Assembly (NCBI GenBank): GCA_031274365.1
Contig: JAISQF010000012.1
Location: 1 to 45,441 of the forward strand
Direction: 5' to 3'
DNA from: Elusimicrobiota bacterium
Lineage (GTDB): Bacteria > Elusimicrobiota > Endomicrobiia > Endomicrobiales > Endomicrobiaceae
DNA: 45,441 nt
Of the stretch, positions 24,358-33,461 are shown in pieces. The translations under genes were made by a program, and so were the position numbers. Under the pieces are notes generated by a model. That model was not told where the DNA came from and ran no database searches. It was given only the letters and a program-made list of their open reading frames with translations. The stretch's first letter is position 1. Each line of letters starts with the position of its first letter.

Positions 24358-25338
24358 TTATGAGCGCAAAGAAAGTTTCTCGGCTATTTCTATAGCTTTA
24401 ATCAAACTCTGCTCTTTTGCCTCTAACTTGCCGGCTATATCAAAAGCCGTTCCGTGATCCACAGACGTTCGTATTATATTTAAGCCGACGGTAATATTTA
24501 CGCCCGTATCAAAAGCAAGCAGTTTTATAGGAATATGCCCTTGATCGTGATACATTGCCGCAACAATATCAAATTCGCCTTTTAAAGCTCTTAAAAAAAC
24601 CGTGTCGGGCGCTATCGGGCCGCGGACATTTATATTCATTTCTAAACACTCTTTAACCGCGGGTATTACTATTTCAATTTCTTCATTCCCAAAAATTCCA
24701 TTTTCACCAGCATGAGGATTTATGCCCGCAACGGCTATACGCGGGATTTTATATCCCAATTTTTTTAGAGTTTCATCGGCTAACTTTACTATCTTTATTA
24801 TCCGCTCTTTTGTAATAACTTCAAAAATATTATGCAGAGGAATATGAGTTGTCACATGAATAGCTTTTAATTTATCGCTCCACAAAAGCATTGCAAAATT
24901 ATCGCCGCCGGAAAGATCGGCAAAAATTTCCGTATGACCCGCATAAAAATGTCCCGCAAGATGTAAAGCCTCTTTATTTAACGGAGCGGTGACAACTGAA
25001 GAAAACTTTTTATCAAGAACCGCTTTTATCGCTTTACAAACATATGAAAAAGCGCACTCGCCGCCTATTTTGCTTATCTTGCCTATCGGAATTTCCTCAA
25101 CCGCGGCGGGATTTGAATCATAGACATTTATAAATCCGTCTTTTACATCGTCAAGGGAAGACATTTTATGAACTAAAATATCGTCAAAATTTAACAAAGA
25201 TATATAATATTTAATAATATCGGCATTTCCAAAAATTACACTTTTATCTATATAATCTCGGCGGCTTTTTAATGCTTTAACTATTATTTCCGCGCCTATG
25301 CCGCAAGGATCGCCCATAGTAATTGCAAATCTTTTCAT
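24358..25338 (-). CDS. pdxA: PdxA-family dehydrogenase (4-phosphohydroxy-threonine dehydrogenase or PdxA2 type)
   Basis: NAD- and metal-dependent oxidative decarboxylase. PdxA acts in pyridoxal-phosphate synthesis; close PdxA2 relatives act on four-carbon sugar-acid phosphates. 326 residues, with N-terminal ITMGDPCGIGAEI near 6-18, HVTTHIPL near 160, GINPHAGENGIFGNEE near 205-220 and the metal/substrate motif MYHDQGHIPIK near 264-274. All metal histidines seem present. The neighbour is a glycerate kinase rather than another pdx gene, so the sugar-acid alternative is real; I keep the symbol pdxA at family level. Confidence 0.8.
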   Translation of the reverse strand: MKRFAITMGDPCGIGAEIIVKALKSRRDYIDKSVIFGNADIIKYYISLLNFDDILVHKMSSLDDVKDGFINVYDSNPAAVEEIPIGKISKIGGECAFSYVCKAIKAVLDKKFSSVVTAPLNKEALHLAGHFYAGHTEIFADLSGGDNFAMLLWSDKLKAIHVTTHIPLHNIFEVITKERIIKIVKLADETLKKLGYKIPRIAVAGINPHAGENGIFGNEEIEIVIPAVKECLEMNINVRGPIAPDTVFLRALKGEFDIVAAMYHDQGHIPIKLLAFDTGVNITVGLNIIRTSVDHGTAFDIAGKLEAKEQSLIKAIEIAEKLSLRS

Positions 25339-25373
25339 ATTAACTCCCGCTTAATGCGCTTAACCGCTTAGGA

Positions 25374-25576
25374 TTTTTTTTAGTTTTTTGGCTTCAGCCG
25401 CTGCGGACATTCGCTTATATTTTTTTGGCATTTGCCAAACTCACCGCCCTCGCGCATAACGACATAAGGAAGGGCGTCTCACACAGTGTCAAATGATAAT
25501 CCAAAAAAATATTTCACTCATAGACGCGTCCTTTTAAGGCGTCCTCCGCAAAAAACCCTCTATATAAATAAAGACC
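25374..25576 (+). repeat. About 200-bp dispersed repeat, copy A
   Basis: Matches the reverse complement of 36785-36983 over about 200 bases with only scattered differences, and its first 75 or so bases match 41401-41480 in the same orientation. Internal palindromes include ttggca-ttt-gccaa and gacgcgtc. There is no open frame. It sits just after the rpe stop, at the end of the lysC-to-rpe unit. The rest of the 25339-25715 gap holds two copies of an imperfect GC-rich motif (catgcgc-gc-cctgcggg, near 25588-25609 and 25649-25670) and no gene. Confidence 0.85.
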
Positions 25577-25715
25577 ACGACAAAAAACATGCGCTGCGCC
25601 TGCGGGGAACTTATTAAATCCCCACTCCCAGCTTGAAAGCATTATTAACATGCGCCGCTCCTGCGGGACTTATACGGCAAAAATAAAAATTTATATATTT
25701 GAGATTTTTCAGCCG

Positions 25716-26366
25716 CTAACTGCAAAGAGAATACATTGCTTCTTTCATATCCTGCGCCGAAAAAATAAAATTCCCGCTGACCAAAACGTCCGCGCCCGCA
25801 TCAATTACAAGTTTGGCGGTTTGAGAATTTATTCCGCCGTCGATTTCTATAAGACAAGAATATTTTTTCTCATCTATTATATGTTTTAATTGAGAGATTT
25901 TAGATAGAGACCGGCTGTCAAATTTCTGCCCGCCAAAACCCGGCTCCACACTCATTACCAAAATTAGATCAATCTGGCTAAGCAAAGGTTCTATTTCTGA
26001 AACATTAGTTTTTGGCTTTATGGCAATTCCCGCTTTTAATCCGGCTTGTTTTATCTCTTTTATAATTTCTTTTTTATCGCCTTCTATTTCATAATGAAAA
26101 GTTATGAGATTTGAACCGGCTTTTACGAAATCTTGTAAATATTTTCGCGGATCAGAGAGCATTAAATGCGTGTCAAAAAACATTTTGGTAATCTTTCTTA
26201 TATCTTTGACGACAGGCGCGCCAATTGTAATATTTGGAACAAAATGTCCGTCCATAACGTCTATATGAAGCCAAGAAGCGCCCGTATTTTCCAACCTTTC
26301 GATATCAAAACCAAGTCTTGCAAAATCGGCTGATAAAATTGACGGCGATATTATAATTTTTTTCAT
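25716..26366 (-). CDS. rpe: Ribulose-phosphate 3-epimerase
   Basis: Interconverts ribulose-5-phosphate and xylulose-5-phosphate in the pentose phosphate pathway. 216 residues, usual length, TIM barrel: SPSILSADFARLG near 7-19, HIDVMDGHFVPNITIG near 34-49 (metal ligands His and Asp), FDTHLMLSDP near 67-76, MSVEPGFGGQKF near 139-150 and EIDGGINSQTA near 172-182. It is the final gene of the long lysC-led unit, 2 bases after the larger PASTA gene, and is followed by repeat copy A. Confidence 0.95.
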   Translation of the reverse strand: MKKIIISPSILSADFARLGFDIERLENTGASWLHIDVMDGHFVPNITIGAPVVKDIRKITKMFFDTHLMLSDPRKYLQDFVKAGSNLITFHYEIEGDKKEIIKEIKQAGLKAGIAIKPKTNVSEIEPLLSQIDLILVMSVEPGFGGQKFDSRSLSKISQLKHIIDEKKYSCLIEIDGGINSQTAKLVIDAGADVLVSGNFIFSAQDMKEAMYSLCS

Positions 26367-26368
26367 TT

Positions 26369-27091
26369 TTATTCTTTAACGACATATAAAGTAACGGAGT
26401 TATATTTTGTTATATCGGTATCAGGCTCAGGCTCTTGCTTTACTATAGTTCCGGCTTCCGTCCCGGCTTGATCCGTTTCAATTTCCTCAATATTTAATTT
26501 TTCTCTTTTTGCCCAAAGACGCGCTTTGTCAATATTCTTATTTTTCCAATCGGGCATAATCAAAGGAGGTCCTTCGGAAATAGTAAATGTTACAAAACTT
26601 CCCGCTTTTACTTCCGCGCCCGCGGGAGGATCTTGATCTATCACCAAATCTTTTGCAATTTGGCGCGAACTTTCGCGCGGGATTTCCGAAAAAGCGTCAA
26701 AATGCATTTTCATATTTTCAATCATTCCCACCGCCGCTCTTATCGGTTTTCCAATCAAATTAGGGACAATATCGGCTTTTTTATCGCCTCCTATAAGAAC
26801 TCTGATTACCCGCCCCTGTCTAATTTTTACGCCGGGAGGCGGAGTTTGCTTCAAAACAAGTCCAAACATATCTTCAGGAGCGGTCTCCTCTCCCTCTTTT
26901 ATCAAGGCAAGTCCCGAGGACGAAAGAATATTAAAAGCTTCGTCTATACTTTTTCCCTCGACATTTGGAGCCGCGATTTCTTTATTAGAATGTATTATCG
27001 CATTCATAATCAAATTAAATGAAAAATAAGAAAATATTAAGATTACTATTATCGACACAAAAATTATTAAATGTCTATTTTTCTTTTTCAT
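26369..27091 (-). CDS. Membrane-anchored protein with three PASTA domains
   Basis: 240 residues: short basic head, one membrane span about 8-28 (LIIFVSIIVILIFSYFSFNLIM), then three PASTA repeats outside the membrane: VEGKSIDEAFNILSSSGLAL about 44-105, VPNLIGKPIRAAVGMIENMK about 108-175, and MPDWKNKNIDKARLWAKREK about 178-240. PASTA repeats bind peptidoglycan fragments and are usually attached to penicillin-binding proteins or Ser/Thr kinases; no kinase or transpeptidase domain is attached here. It is a paralogue of the smaller gene just upstream (same N-terminal span and first repeat) and precedes rpe by 2 bases. Function beyond cell-wall binding is unknown. Confidence 0.8.
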   Translation of the reverse strand: MKKKNRHLIIFVSIIVILIFSYFSFNLIMNAIIHSNKEIAAPNVEGKSIDEAFNILSSSGLALIKEGEETAPEDMFGLVLKQTPPPGVKIRQGRVIRVLIGGDKKADIVPNLIGKPIRAAVGMIENMKMHFDAFSEIPRESSRQIAKDLVIDQDPPAGAEVKAGSFVTFTISEGPPLIMPDWKNKNIDKARLWAKREKLNIEEIETDQAGTEAGTIVKQEPEPDTDITKYNSVTLYVVKE

Positions 27092-27112
27092 AAATACCCT
27101 TTTATCAAAACT

Positions 27113-27436
27113 CTATAATGCGGCGCTTGAGGCCGGCGTAACTATAACTTTTATAACGCTGCCTTCCCTGATTTTTCCTTGCGCCGCGGGAAATTGTTTT
27201 GAAATTATCCCTTTGTCAAAATTATTGTTTTCAGTATTTTCGCCAATCAAAGCAAGTCCGCTTTCTGAAAGAATCTCAAGCGCTTCGTCTATAGTTTTCC
27301 CGCAAATGTCGGGAACGACGGTCTCTTTGCTTGCATTTGAATTAACAAGAGCATTCATAACGGAATTAAAAGAGAAATAAAAAGCGGCGCATAAAATTAT
27401 CAACGCTATGATAGTTCTTAAATATTTTTTTTTCAT
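27113..27436 (-). CDS. Membrane-anchored protein with one PASTA domain
   Basis: 107 residues: membrane span about 8-26 (IIALIILCAAFYFSFNSVM), then a single PASTA repeat VVPDICGKTIDEALEILSESGLALIGE about 40-104 with the typical ISKQFPAAQGKIREGSVIKVIV ending. It is clearly related to the first third of the following gene, so the two arose by tandem duplication. The start lies 7 bases after the ilvC stop, placing cell-wall-binding proteins inside an amino-acid operon. Possibly it acts with its paralogue as a sensor or scaffold; unproven. Confidence 0.75.
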   Translation of the reverse strand: MKKKYLRTIIALIILCAAFYFSFNSVMNALVNSNASKETVVPDICGKTIDEALEILSESGLALIGENTENNNFDKGIISKQFPAAQGKIREGSVIKVIVTPASSAAL

Positions 27437-27443
27437 AATTTTC

Positions 27444-28445
27444 TTACTTTTTTATCCATGCCATTTTTGAGCGCAGTCTTGCGCCGATTTTTTCTATAAA
27501 CAAACTTTCTATTCTCTCTCTTTGCTTATTAAAATAAGGTCTCCCTTCTTGATTTTCTTTTATCCAAGCGTTTGCAAATTTTCCGTCTTGAATATCCGAT
27601 AAAACTTTTTTCATTTCAGAGCGGGTGTCGTCGGTGACAATTCTTCTGCCTGCAACATATTCCCCGTATTCCGCCGTGTCTGAAATAGAGCGGTTCATTT
27701 TAGCTATACCGCCTTCAAATATTAAATCAACAATCAATTTAACCTCGTGGCAACATTCAAAATAAGCTATTTCCGGCTGATAACCCGCGGCGACTAAAGT
27801 TTCAAATCCCGCATTTATCAATTCAACCAAACCTCCGCATAAAACGACTTGCTCTCCAAATAAATCCGTTTCAGTTTCCTCGGCAAAAGTTGTTTCCAAA
27901 ACTCCGCCCCTTGTTCCGCCTATGCCTTTTGCATAAGATAGAGCCAACTCTTTAGCTTTCCCGCCGGCATTTTGTTCGACGGCTATCAGGCAGGGAACTC
28001 CTTTGCCTTCCTCATATTGTCTGCGAACCAAATGTCCGGGACCTTTAGGCGCAATCATCAAAACGTCTAAATCAGCATTTGGAACTATTTGCTTAAAACG
28101 AATATTAAATCCATGAGAAAAACTTAAAACCGCGCCCTTTTTTATATTGGGTTTTATATCTTCTTCCCAAGCCTTTTTTTGAACTTCGTCCGGCAAAAGA
28201 ATATGAACCCAATCCGCTTGTTTTACGGCTTCGGCAATACTCATAGGTTTCCAGCCGTCCTCTATGGCTTTATCATAATTTTTAGATCCCGGTCTTTGAG
28301 CGACAATGACATTTAATCCCGAATCTTTAAGATTTAGCGCATGCGCATGTCCCTGACTTCCATAGCCCAAAACAGCTATAGTTTTTCCTTTAAGTAAATT
28401 TAAGTCCGCATCGTTTTCATAATACATTTTAGCTTCTTTTTCCAT
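27444..28445 (-). CDS. ilvC: Ketol-acid reductoisomerase
   Basis: Second common step of valine/isoleucine synthesis: isomerises and reduces acetolactate with NAD(P)H. 333 residues, short class I form. Rossmann motif [17 protein letters not shown] near 27-43, then [13 protein letters not shown], whose Arg/Ser pattern suggests NADPH; catalytic residues in HGFNIRFKQ near 115, [17 protein letters not shown] near 135-151 and [11 protein letters not shown] near 195; DTAEYGEY near 254. GGAGG precedes the ATG. Part of ilvB-ilvN-ilvC. Confidence 0.95.
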   Translation of the reverse strand: MEKEAKMYYENDADLNLLKGKTIAVLGYGSQGHAHALNLKDSGLNVIVAQRPGSKNYDKAIEDGWKPMSIAEAVKQADWVHILLPDEVQKKAWEEDIKPNIKKGAVLSFSHGFNIRFKQIVPNADLDVLMIAPKGPGHLVRRQYEEGKGVPCLIAVEQNAGGKAKELALSYAKGIGGTRGGVLETTFAEETETDLFGEQVVLCGGLVELINAGFETLVAAGYQPEIAYFECCHEVKLIVDLIFEGGIAKMNRSISDTAEYGEYVAGRRIVTDDTRSEMKKVLSDIQDGKFANAWIKENQEGRPYFNKQRERIESLFIEKIGARLRSKMAWIKK

Positions 28446-28474
28446 TTTATTCCTCCAATATCTCGCGAGAGACT

Positions 28475-28957
28475 TTATTTAAGTTCTCCTCTTGACAAAG
28501 CTACTTCTCCAGTTCTGCACATTTCTTTTATTCCATAAACCGAAACAAGTTTAATGAAAGCTTCTATTTTATCCTTATCTCCCGTAACTTCAAGAATTAA
28601 AGAATCGGAAGCCATATCTATAATCCTCGTTCTAAAAATACTCGCCAGCTGAATAATTTCAGCGCGGTTAGTTTTTGTCGCGTTTATTTTTATAAGAGCC
28701 AAACCCCTTTCAACATATTGAATATCCGTAAAATCGCTTACCTTTATAATGTCAACAAGTTTGTTTAACTGTTTTGTTATCTGCTCCAAAACCGAATAAT
28801 CGCCCCCGACCGCTATAGTCATTCTCGAAATTTCAGGATCTTCCGTTTCGCCGACAGCCAAAGAATCTATATTAAATCCCCGCGCTGAAAAAAGAGTGGC
28901 GATTCTTGCCAAAACCCCCGGCTTATTTTCGACTAAAACAGAAATTACATGACGCAT
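28475..28957 (-). CDS. ilvN: Acetolactate synthase small (regulatory) subunit
   Basis: Regulatory subunit giving valine feedback control to IlvB. 160 residues: N-terminal ACT domain about 3-75 ([35 protein letters not shown]) and C-terminal domain about 80-160 ([28 protein letters not shown]). The effector-binding asparagine in RGFNIDSL is kept, so feedback is likely. Also named ilvH by IlvH-type length. Lies 24 bases after ilvB and 29 before ilvC. Confidence 0.95.
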   Translation of the reverse strand: MRHVISVLVENKPGVLARIATLFSARGFNIDSLAVGETEDPEISRMTIAVGGDYSVLEQITKQLNKLVDIIKVSDFTDIQYVERGLALIKINATKTNRAEIIQLASIFRTRIIDMASDSLILEVTGDKDKIEAFIKLVSVYGIKEMCRTGEVALSRGELK

Positions 28958-28981
28958 TTTGCCTCCTTAGGATAAAAAATT

Positions 28982-30715
28982 TTATCCGTGAAACCTAAAC
29001 AGCATTTCGTCTAAAGCGTTTCCCGCCGGCACCATCGGAAAAACATTTTCTTCCTTTTCTATCCAAACGTCTAAAACTACGCTATTTTTTGAGGCAAGCA
29101 TTTTCTTTAATGCCAGCTCCACTTCTTTTTTGCTTTTTACTCTTATGCCTTCGGCGCCGTAACTTTGCGCCCATAAAACAAAATCAGGAAGATATGCCGG
29201 ACATTTGCCGTTATTTGGCGTATTGCATTTGGGCGGACATTCCTTTCTTTTTGCAAGACAAGAATGAGCGTAATGCTTATCATAAAACATCATCTGCCAT
29301 TGCCTGACCATTCCGAGAAATTGATTGTTTAAGATAATAACTTTAACGGGCATATCGTTTGCCATACAAACGGCCATCTCCTGCATATTCATTTGAAAAG
29401 ATCCGTCGCCGGCTATAGCTATCACCTCTTTATCGGGATTGACTGACTTAGCGCCGATAGCCGCTGGAAAACCAAAACCCATAGTTCCAAGCCCGCCTGA
29501 AGTTAAAAATAATCTTGAATGTTTGGCTTTATAGTATTGCGCTGCCCACATCTGATGCTGTCCGACTTCCGTCGTGACAATAGCCTCGCCTTTTGTAAGC
29601 TCTGACAATTTTGAAATAACATATTGAGGATGAAGTTTGTCGTCATTTTCATCATAGCGCAGAGGATTTTCTTTTTTCCATTGATTAATTTTTGCTATCC
29701 AGTCTTTTCTTTCTTTCTTTTCAATGAAAGTTTCCATTTTCTTTAAAATAGCCTTGGCGTCTCCGACGACGGGAATATCCGTTTTGAAAATTTTTGATAT
29801 TGAAGCAGGGTCTATATCAATATGAACAATATCGGCATTCCTTGCAAAGTCAACCACTTTTCCCGTGCATCTATCGTCAAATCTCGCGCCGACCGCTATT
29901 ATAACATCAGCCGATTGAATGGCTTTATTAGCCCAAAAAGTTCCGTGCATTCCAAGCATATTTAAGCTCAGCTCGTCGTTATACGGATAAGCGCCGACTG
30001 CAAGCAAAGTGTGCGTCACCGGAATTTGAGCTTTTTGCGAAATAGCCAAAACTTCCTTTTCAGCTTTAGAAATAACAACGCCCGCGCCTATATATAAAAC
30101 GGGATTTTTACTTGCGTTTATAATTTGCGCGGCTTTCTTTATCTGTCCGATATGTCCTTCAATTGTCGGTTTATACGAGCGAATTTCAACTTTGTCGGGA
30201 TAAACATAATCGCATTTAGCTCTTTGAATATCTCCCGGAAAATCTATAAGCACAGGTCCGGGCTTTCCGGTGGAAGCTATATAAAAAGCCTCTTTTATAG
30301 TTCTTGCCAAAGTCTTAACGTCTTTTACAAGAAAATTATGTTTTGTTATAGGTCTTGTTATGCCCGTCGTGTCAACTTCCTGAAAACCGTCTTGGCCTAT
30401 GACTGTCGTTACAACCTGCCCCGTTATCACGACTAAAGGGACTGAATCCATATAAGCCGTCGCAAGACCCGTCACCGTATTTGTCGCGCCCGGACCGGAA
30501 GTAAAAATACCCACTCCCGTTTTTCCAGTCGCGCGCGCATAACCGTCGGCCATATGAACCGCGGCCTGCTCATGTCTTGCTAAAATAAAATTCAAATTAG
30601 ATTTATACATTTCATCAAAAAGAAAAAGCGCCGGTCCGCCGGGCATACCGAAAACAACTTCCACTTTTTCTTTCAATAAACTCTCAATTAGAATCTGCGC
30701 CCCTGTTTTTTCCAT
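28982..30715 (-). CDS. ilvB: Acetolactate synthase large (catalytic) subunit
   Basis: TPP- and FAD-dependent enzyme joining two pyruvates into acetolactate (or pyruvate with 2-oxobutyrate). 577 residues: catalytic Glu in ARHEQAAVHMADGYARATG near 45-63, FTSGPGATNTVTGLATAY near 70-87, FAD region GAGVVIS near 206, and the TPP motif GDGSFQMNMQEMAVCMANDMPVKVIILNNQFLG near 440-472. A small Cys-containing insertion around KRKECPPKCNTPNNGKCP near 496-513, with four cysteines, is unusual and could bind metal. Follows cstA and precedes ilvN. Confidence 0.95.
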   Translation of the reverse strand: MEKTGAQILIESLLKEKVEVVFGMPGGPALFLFDEMYKSNLNFILARHEQAAVHMADGYARATGKTGVGIFTSGPGATNTVTGLATAYMDSVPLVVITGQVVTTVIGQDGFQEVDTTGITRPITKHNFLVKDVKTLARTIKEAFYIASTGKPGPVLIDFPGDIQRAKCDYVYPDKVEIRSYKPTIEGHIGQIKKAAQIINASKNPVLYIGAGVVISKAEKEVLAISQKAQIPVTHTLLAVGAYPYNDELSLNMLGMHGTFWANKAIQSADVIIAVGARFDDRCTGKVVDFARNADIVHIDIDPASISKIFKTDIPVVGDAKAILKKMETFIEKKERKDWIAKINQWKKENPLRYDENDDKLHPQYVISKLSELTKGEAIVTTEVGQHQMWAAQYYKAKHSRLFLTSGGLGTMGFGFPAAIGAKSVNPDKEVIAIAGDGSFQMNMQEMAVCMANDMPVKVIILNNQFLGMVRQWQMMFYDKHYAHSCLAKRKECPPKCNTPNNGKCPAYLPDFVLWAQSYGAEGIRVKSKKEVELALKKMLASKNSVVLDVWIEKEENVFPMVPAGNALDEMLFRFHG

Positions 30716-30762
30716 ATATTTATTCCTCTATGTTTGATTAAACGCCAATTATAAAACGAATT

Positions 30763-32427
30763 TCAGCTCTTAACCGTTTTACTTTGACACAATTTTGATA
30801 TTCCCGAAAACGCGACGAGAATTCCCAAAATCAAAAGTAAAACTGCAAATATCAATTGCAAGCCGTCTAAAGCAAATAAAAATTCGGCGTCGCTAAAAAG
30901 TTTTGCCCATTTAGATTTTATCGTCAGCAATAACGCTGAAAATGTTACGGCAAGCATAATTATCATAGGTATATAAAGAGCCGCGCCTTGTCTATTTGTT
31001 CTTTTTAAGAAAACCGCGCAAGAAACCAACGCTAATGCCGCAAGCAATTGATTGGCGGAACCAAAAAGCGGCCAAATATTTTGATAACCCACGATAGCTA
31101 AAAGATAACCGAGAATAAGAGTGCAAATAGTAGCCGGAACTTTGCCGGCAAAAAAAGATGAAATCGGACCTTTTTTGCCTTCATTAATAAAAAATTCTTG
31201 GAAAGCAAGTCTGCCCACGCGCGCGACGGAATCAAGAGAAGTTAAAGCAAAAGCCGAAATAGCCAGAGTTATAAGCGTATAAATTAAATCCGCGCTAAGA
31301 CCCAAACCTCCCAAAAAAGACGCCACGGCATTTGCAAAAACCATAGGGGGAGTTCCCGAAGGAAGTTTCCCGCCGACAGCCAGAGAACCCACGGCAATTA
31401 AAGCGATTACGGCAAGCATAGCTTCCACAAGCATAGCGCCATACGAAATTGGAAGAATATGTTTTTCATTTTCCAATTGTTTTGACGTCGTTCCCGAAGA
31501 GACAAGACTATGAAATCCCGAAACAGCTCCGCAAGCCACCGTTACAAAAAGTATCGGAAAAAGATATTGGCCGTTGACTATAAAACCGTTAAATGCCGGA
31601 ATATTTATAGAAGGTCTTGCAAAAATTATTCCTATAAAAGCCGCCGCCATCATAGCGATAAGCAAAAAAGAGTTGAGATAATCGCGCGGTTGTATTAACG
31701 CCCAAACGGGAGTAATAGAAGCGACAAAGATATAGGCAAATACCAAATAAAGCCAAATGCTTTTAGATATATATAAAGGAAAAGCCATACCTAAAGCTAT
31801 ACAGGCAACAAGCAAAGCTATGGCAATAACCGCTCCTAAAATTGAGCCGGGCTTCTTTTTCTTTATAAAAAAACCCAGCAAAACGGCGGCGACAACAAAC
31901 CAAGTTGAAGTCATTGCTACCGAAGCGTTTGCGCTAACCTGAGCGCCGTCTTTATCAAAACCGGCAAAAGTTCCCGCGACAATATCGGCAAAAGCCGCCA
32001 CCACAAGAATTGAAAAAAGCCAGGTAAAAATCAAGAAAAGATTTTTGCCCGTCTTACCTATATATATTTCAATAATATAACCAATAGTCTTTCCTTTATT
32101 TCTAACCGAAGCATAAAGAGCGGCAAGATCCTGAACGGCGCCAAAAAATATACCTCCGATAAGAATCCACAAAAGCACTGGCACCCATCCAAACATTGCC
32201 GCAATAATTGGACCATTGATAGGACCCGCGCCGGCAATTGAAGCAAATTGATGGCCAAAAACTACGAGCGGAGAAGTCGGGACATAGTCCACATTGTCTT
32301 CAAATTCATAAGCGGGCGTTTTTTTGTTCGGGTCTATGCCCCACTTATTTATCAAATATCTTCCGTAAAGAAGATAAGCAAAAAATAAAACAACCGCCGA
32401 AATAACAAGCATTGTTAATCCATTCAT
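30763..32427 (-). CDS. cstA: CstA-family peptide/pyruvate transporter
   Basis: Large inner-membrane protein of the carbon-starvation CstA family, implicated in peptide or pyruvate uptake. 554 residues with about 14-16 hydrophobic segments. Family stretches: FGHQFASIAGAGPINGPIIAAMFGW near 58-82, GAVQDLAALYASVRNKGKTIG near 96-116, GAVSGFHSLVSSGTTSKQL near 300-318 and LFGSANQLLAALAL near 454-467. The gene separates ilvB from the acyltransferase region. About 98 bp upstream holds two short hairpins and no obvious promoter. Pyruvate import would directly feed IlvB and Por, which is inference from neighbours. Confidence 0.85.
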   Translation of the reverse strand: MNGLTMLVISAVVLFFAYLLYGRYLINKWGIDPNKKTPAYEFEDNVDYVPTSPLVVFGHQFASIAGAGPINGPIIAAMFGWVPVLLWILIGGIFFGAVQDLAALYASVRNKGKTIGYIIEIYIGKTGKNLFLIFTWLFSILVVAAFADIVAGTFAGFDKDGAQVSANASVAMTSTWFVVAAVLLGFFIKKKKPGSILGAVIAIALLVACIALGMAFPLYISKSIWLYLVFAYIFVASITPVWALIQPRDYLNSFLLIAMMAAAFIGIIFARPSINIPAFNGFIVNGQYLFPILFVTVACGAVSGFHSLVSSGTTSKQLENEKHILPISYGAMLVEAMLAVIALIAVGSLAVGGKLPSGTPPMVFANAVASFLGGLGLSADLIYTLITLAISAFALTSLDSVARVGRLAFQEFFINEGKKGPISSFFAGKVPATICTLILGYLLAIVGYQNIWPLFGSANQLLAALALVSCAVFLKRTNRQGAALYIPMIIMLAVTFSALLLTIKSKWAKLFSDAEFLFALDGLQLIFAVLLLILGILVAFSGISKLCQSKTVKS

Positions 32428-32525
32428 ACAGACTCCTTTGTCTATAATTTATTGACGCGGCCAAACGCCGCTGTTGTCGTTGCTATGGCTGTGAATATGC
32501 CATCGGAAATTTTTATATTTAATTC

Positions 32526-32792
32526 TTAATATTTTATATTTTTCCTTATTACTATCATATTGTTATTCTCTCTTTCGTAAGTATTCATTATTATAAAATC
32601 AGCGTTAAAATTTGGCTGATCTGAAAAATAGTCCTGATACTTCATAATATCTTCTGATCCAATATCTTCTATTACATATATTCCTTTATCAGATAATTTA
32701 TCAATAGCATTTTCAAATAAAGTTTTACCTGCGTCAAATATATGCAATCCGTCGTCGATAATAATGTCAAAACTTTCTATTTTTATATTTTT
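32526..32792 (-). pseudogene. 5'-truncated SAM-dependent methyltransferase fragment
   Basis: An open frame of 88 codons without a normal start reads [23 protein letters not shown], then LSDKGIYVIEDI, and ends NMIVIRKNIKY. The IIDDGxH motif, Asp-rich turn and VIEDI strand are the second half of a Rossmann-type methyltransferase of the kind found in sugar or antibiotic modification. The N-terminal SAM-binding half is missing; its place is taken by the end of the acyltransferase gene, which overlaps the open frame by 26 bases. An internal TTG at 32747 could start a peptide, but it would lack the motif. This is a relic of a larger insertion next to ilvD. Confidence 0.7.
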
Positions 32793-33452
32793 TTACAAAT
32801 TCTATAGATTCTTTGATGTCTCTAAATGGAATTTTTTCTATAACGTCTAATGGCAAATCCCACCATTTAATCTCTAATAATTCTTTTATAATTTCATCAT
32901 CAAAACGATACTTAATTACTTTAGCCGGCACGCCTCCGACAATAGCGTATGGATGAATATCTTTTGTCACAACAGCCCCTGAGCCTATAACTGCCCCATC
33001 CCCGACAATTACTCCGCTTTTTATAATTGCATTATGTCCTATCCAAACATCATTACCAATTTTACAAGGTTTTGTGATATCTTCTTCAGATACCCCCCCC
33101 CCCCGTTAAAAAATTTGCGCCAAAAACTTGAAACAAAAAACGGATGGGCCGACAAATAGTTATATGAATGCTCTTTTGGTCCTATTGCCACATTACATCC
33201 TATGGAAACAAAACTTCCCAATATTGTTTTATCGCAAAACGCATAACAATCGGAATGCCAATAAACGCATTTTCCTTTCTGTAATCTTTTTATGTCATTT
33301 TGAATATGATATTGAGAAAATGAGCGCAGTTGAGCTTTTTCTTGTTGCGAAAATTTATTTGTCATTTTATTTTCAATAGCTTTTCTTATTTCGCGCCGCT
33401 TGTGCTTATTGGGATTAAATCTATTGATAAAAAGTTTTATTTTATATCTCAT
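32767..33452 (-). pseudogene. Hexapeptide-repeat acyltransferase (CatB/XAT-like), currently off at a poly-G tract; likely phase-variable
   Basis: Left-handed beta-helix acetyltransferase, probably modifying a surface glycan. With 12 G the frame from ATG 33452 ends wrongly after 137 residues. With 10 or 13 G it continues [62 protein letters not shown] and ends at 32767, giving 227-228 residues, the normal family length. Before the tract, FVSIGCNVAIGPKEHSYNYLSAHPFFVSSFW is typical of CatB-like enzymes; the tail [19 protein letters not shown] is also typical. Nothing else is broken, so this is an on/off switch or an assembly length error rather than old decay. It lies 9 bases after ilvD and would be co-transcribed with it. 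Confidence 0.85.
33093..33104 (-). repeat. G12 homopolymer (coding strand) inside the acyltransferase gene
   Basis: Twelve C on the plus strand, twelve G in the gene. A tract of this length slips readily during replication. The two halves of the acyltransferase are in different frames on either side of it; losing two or gaining one G joins them. Confidence 0.9.
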
Positions 33453-33461
33453 CCTATTTTC

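Noticed and set aside
25374-25576. Insertion sequence
   Set aside because: No transposase frame and no clear terminal inverted repeats of its own; kept as a dispersed repeat instead.
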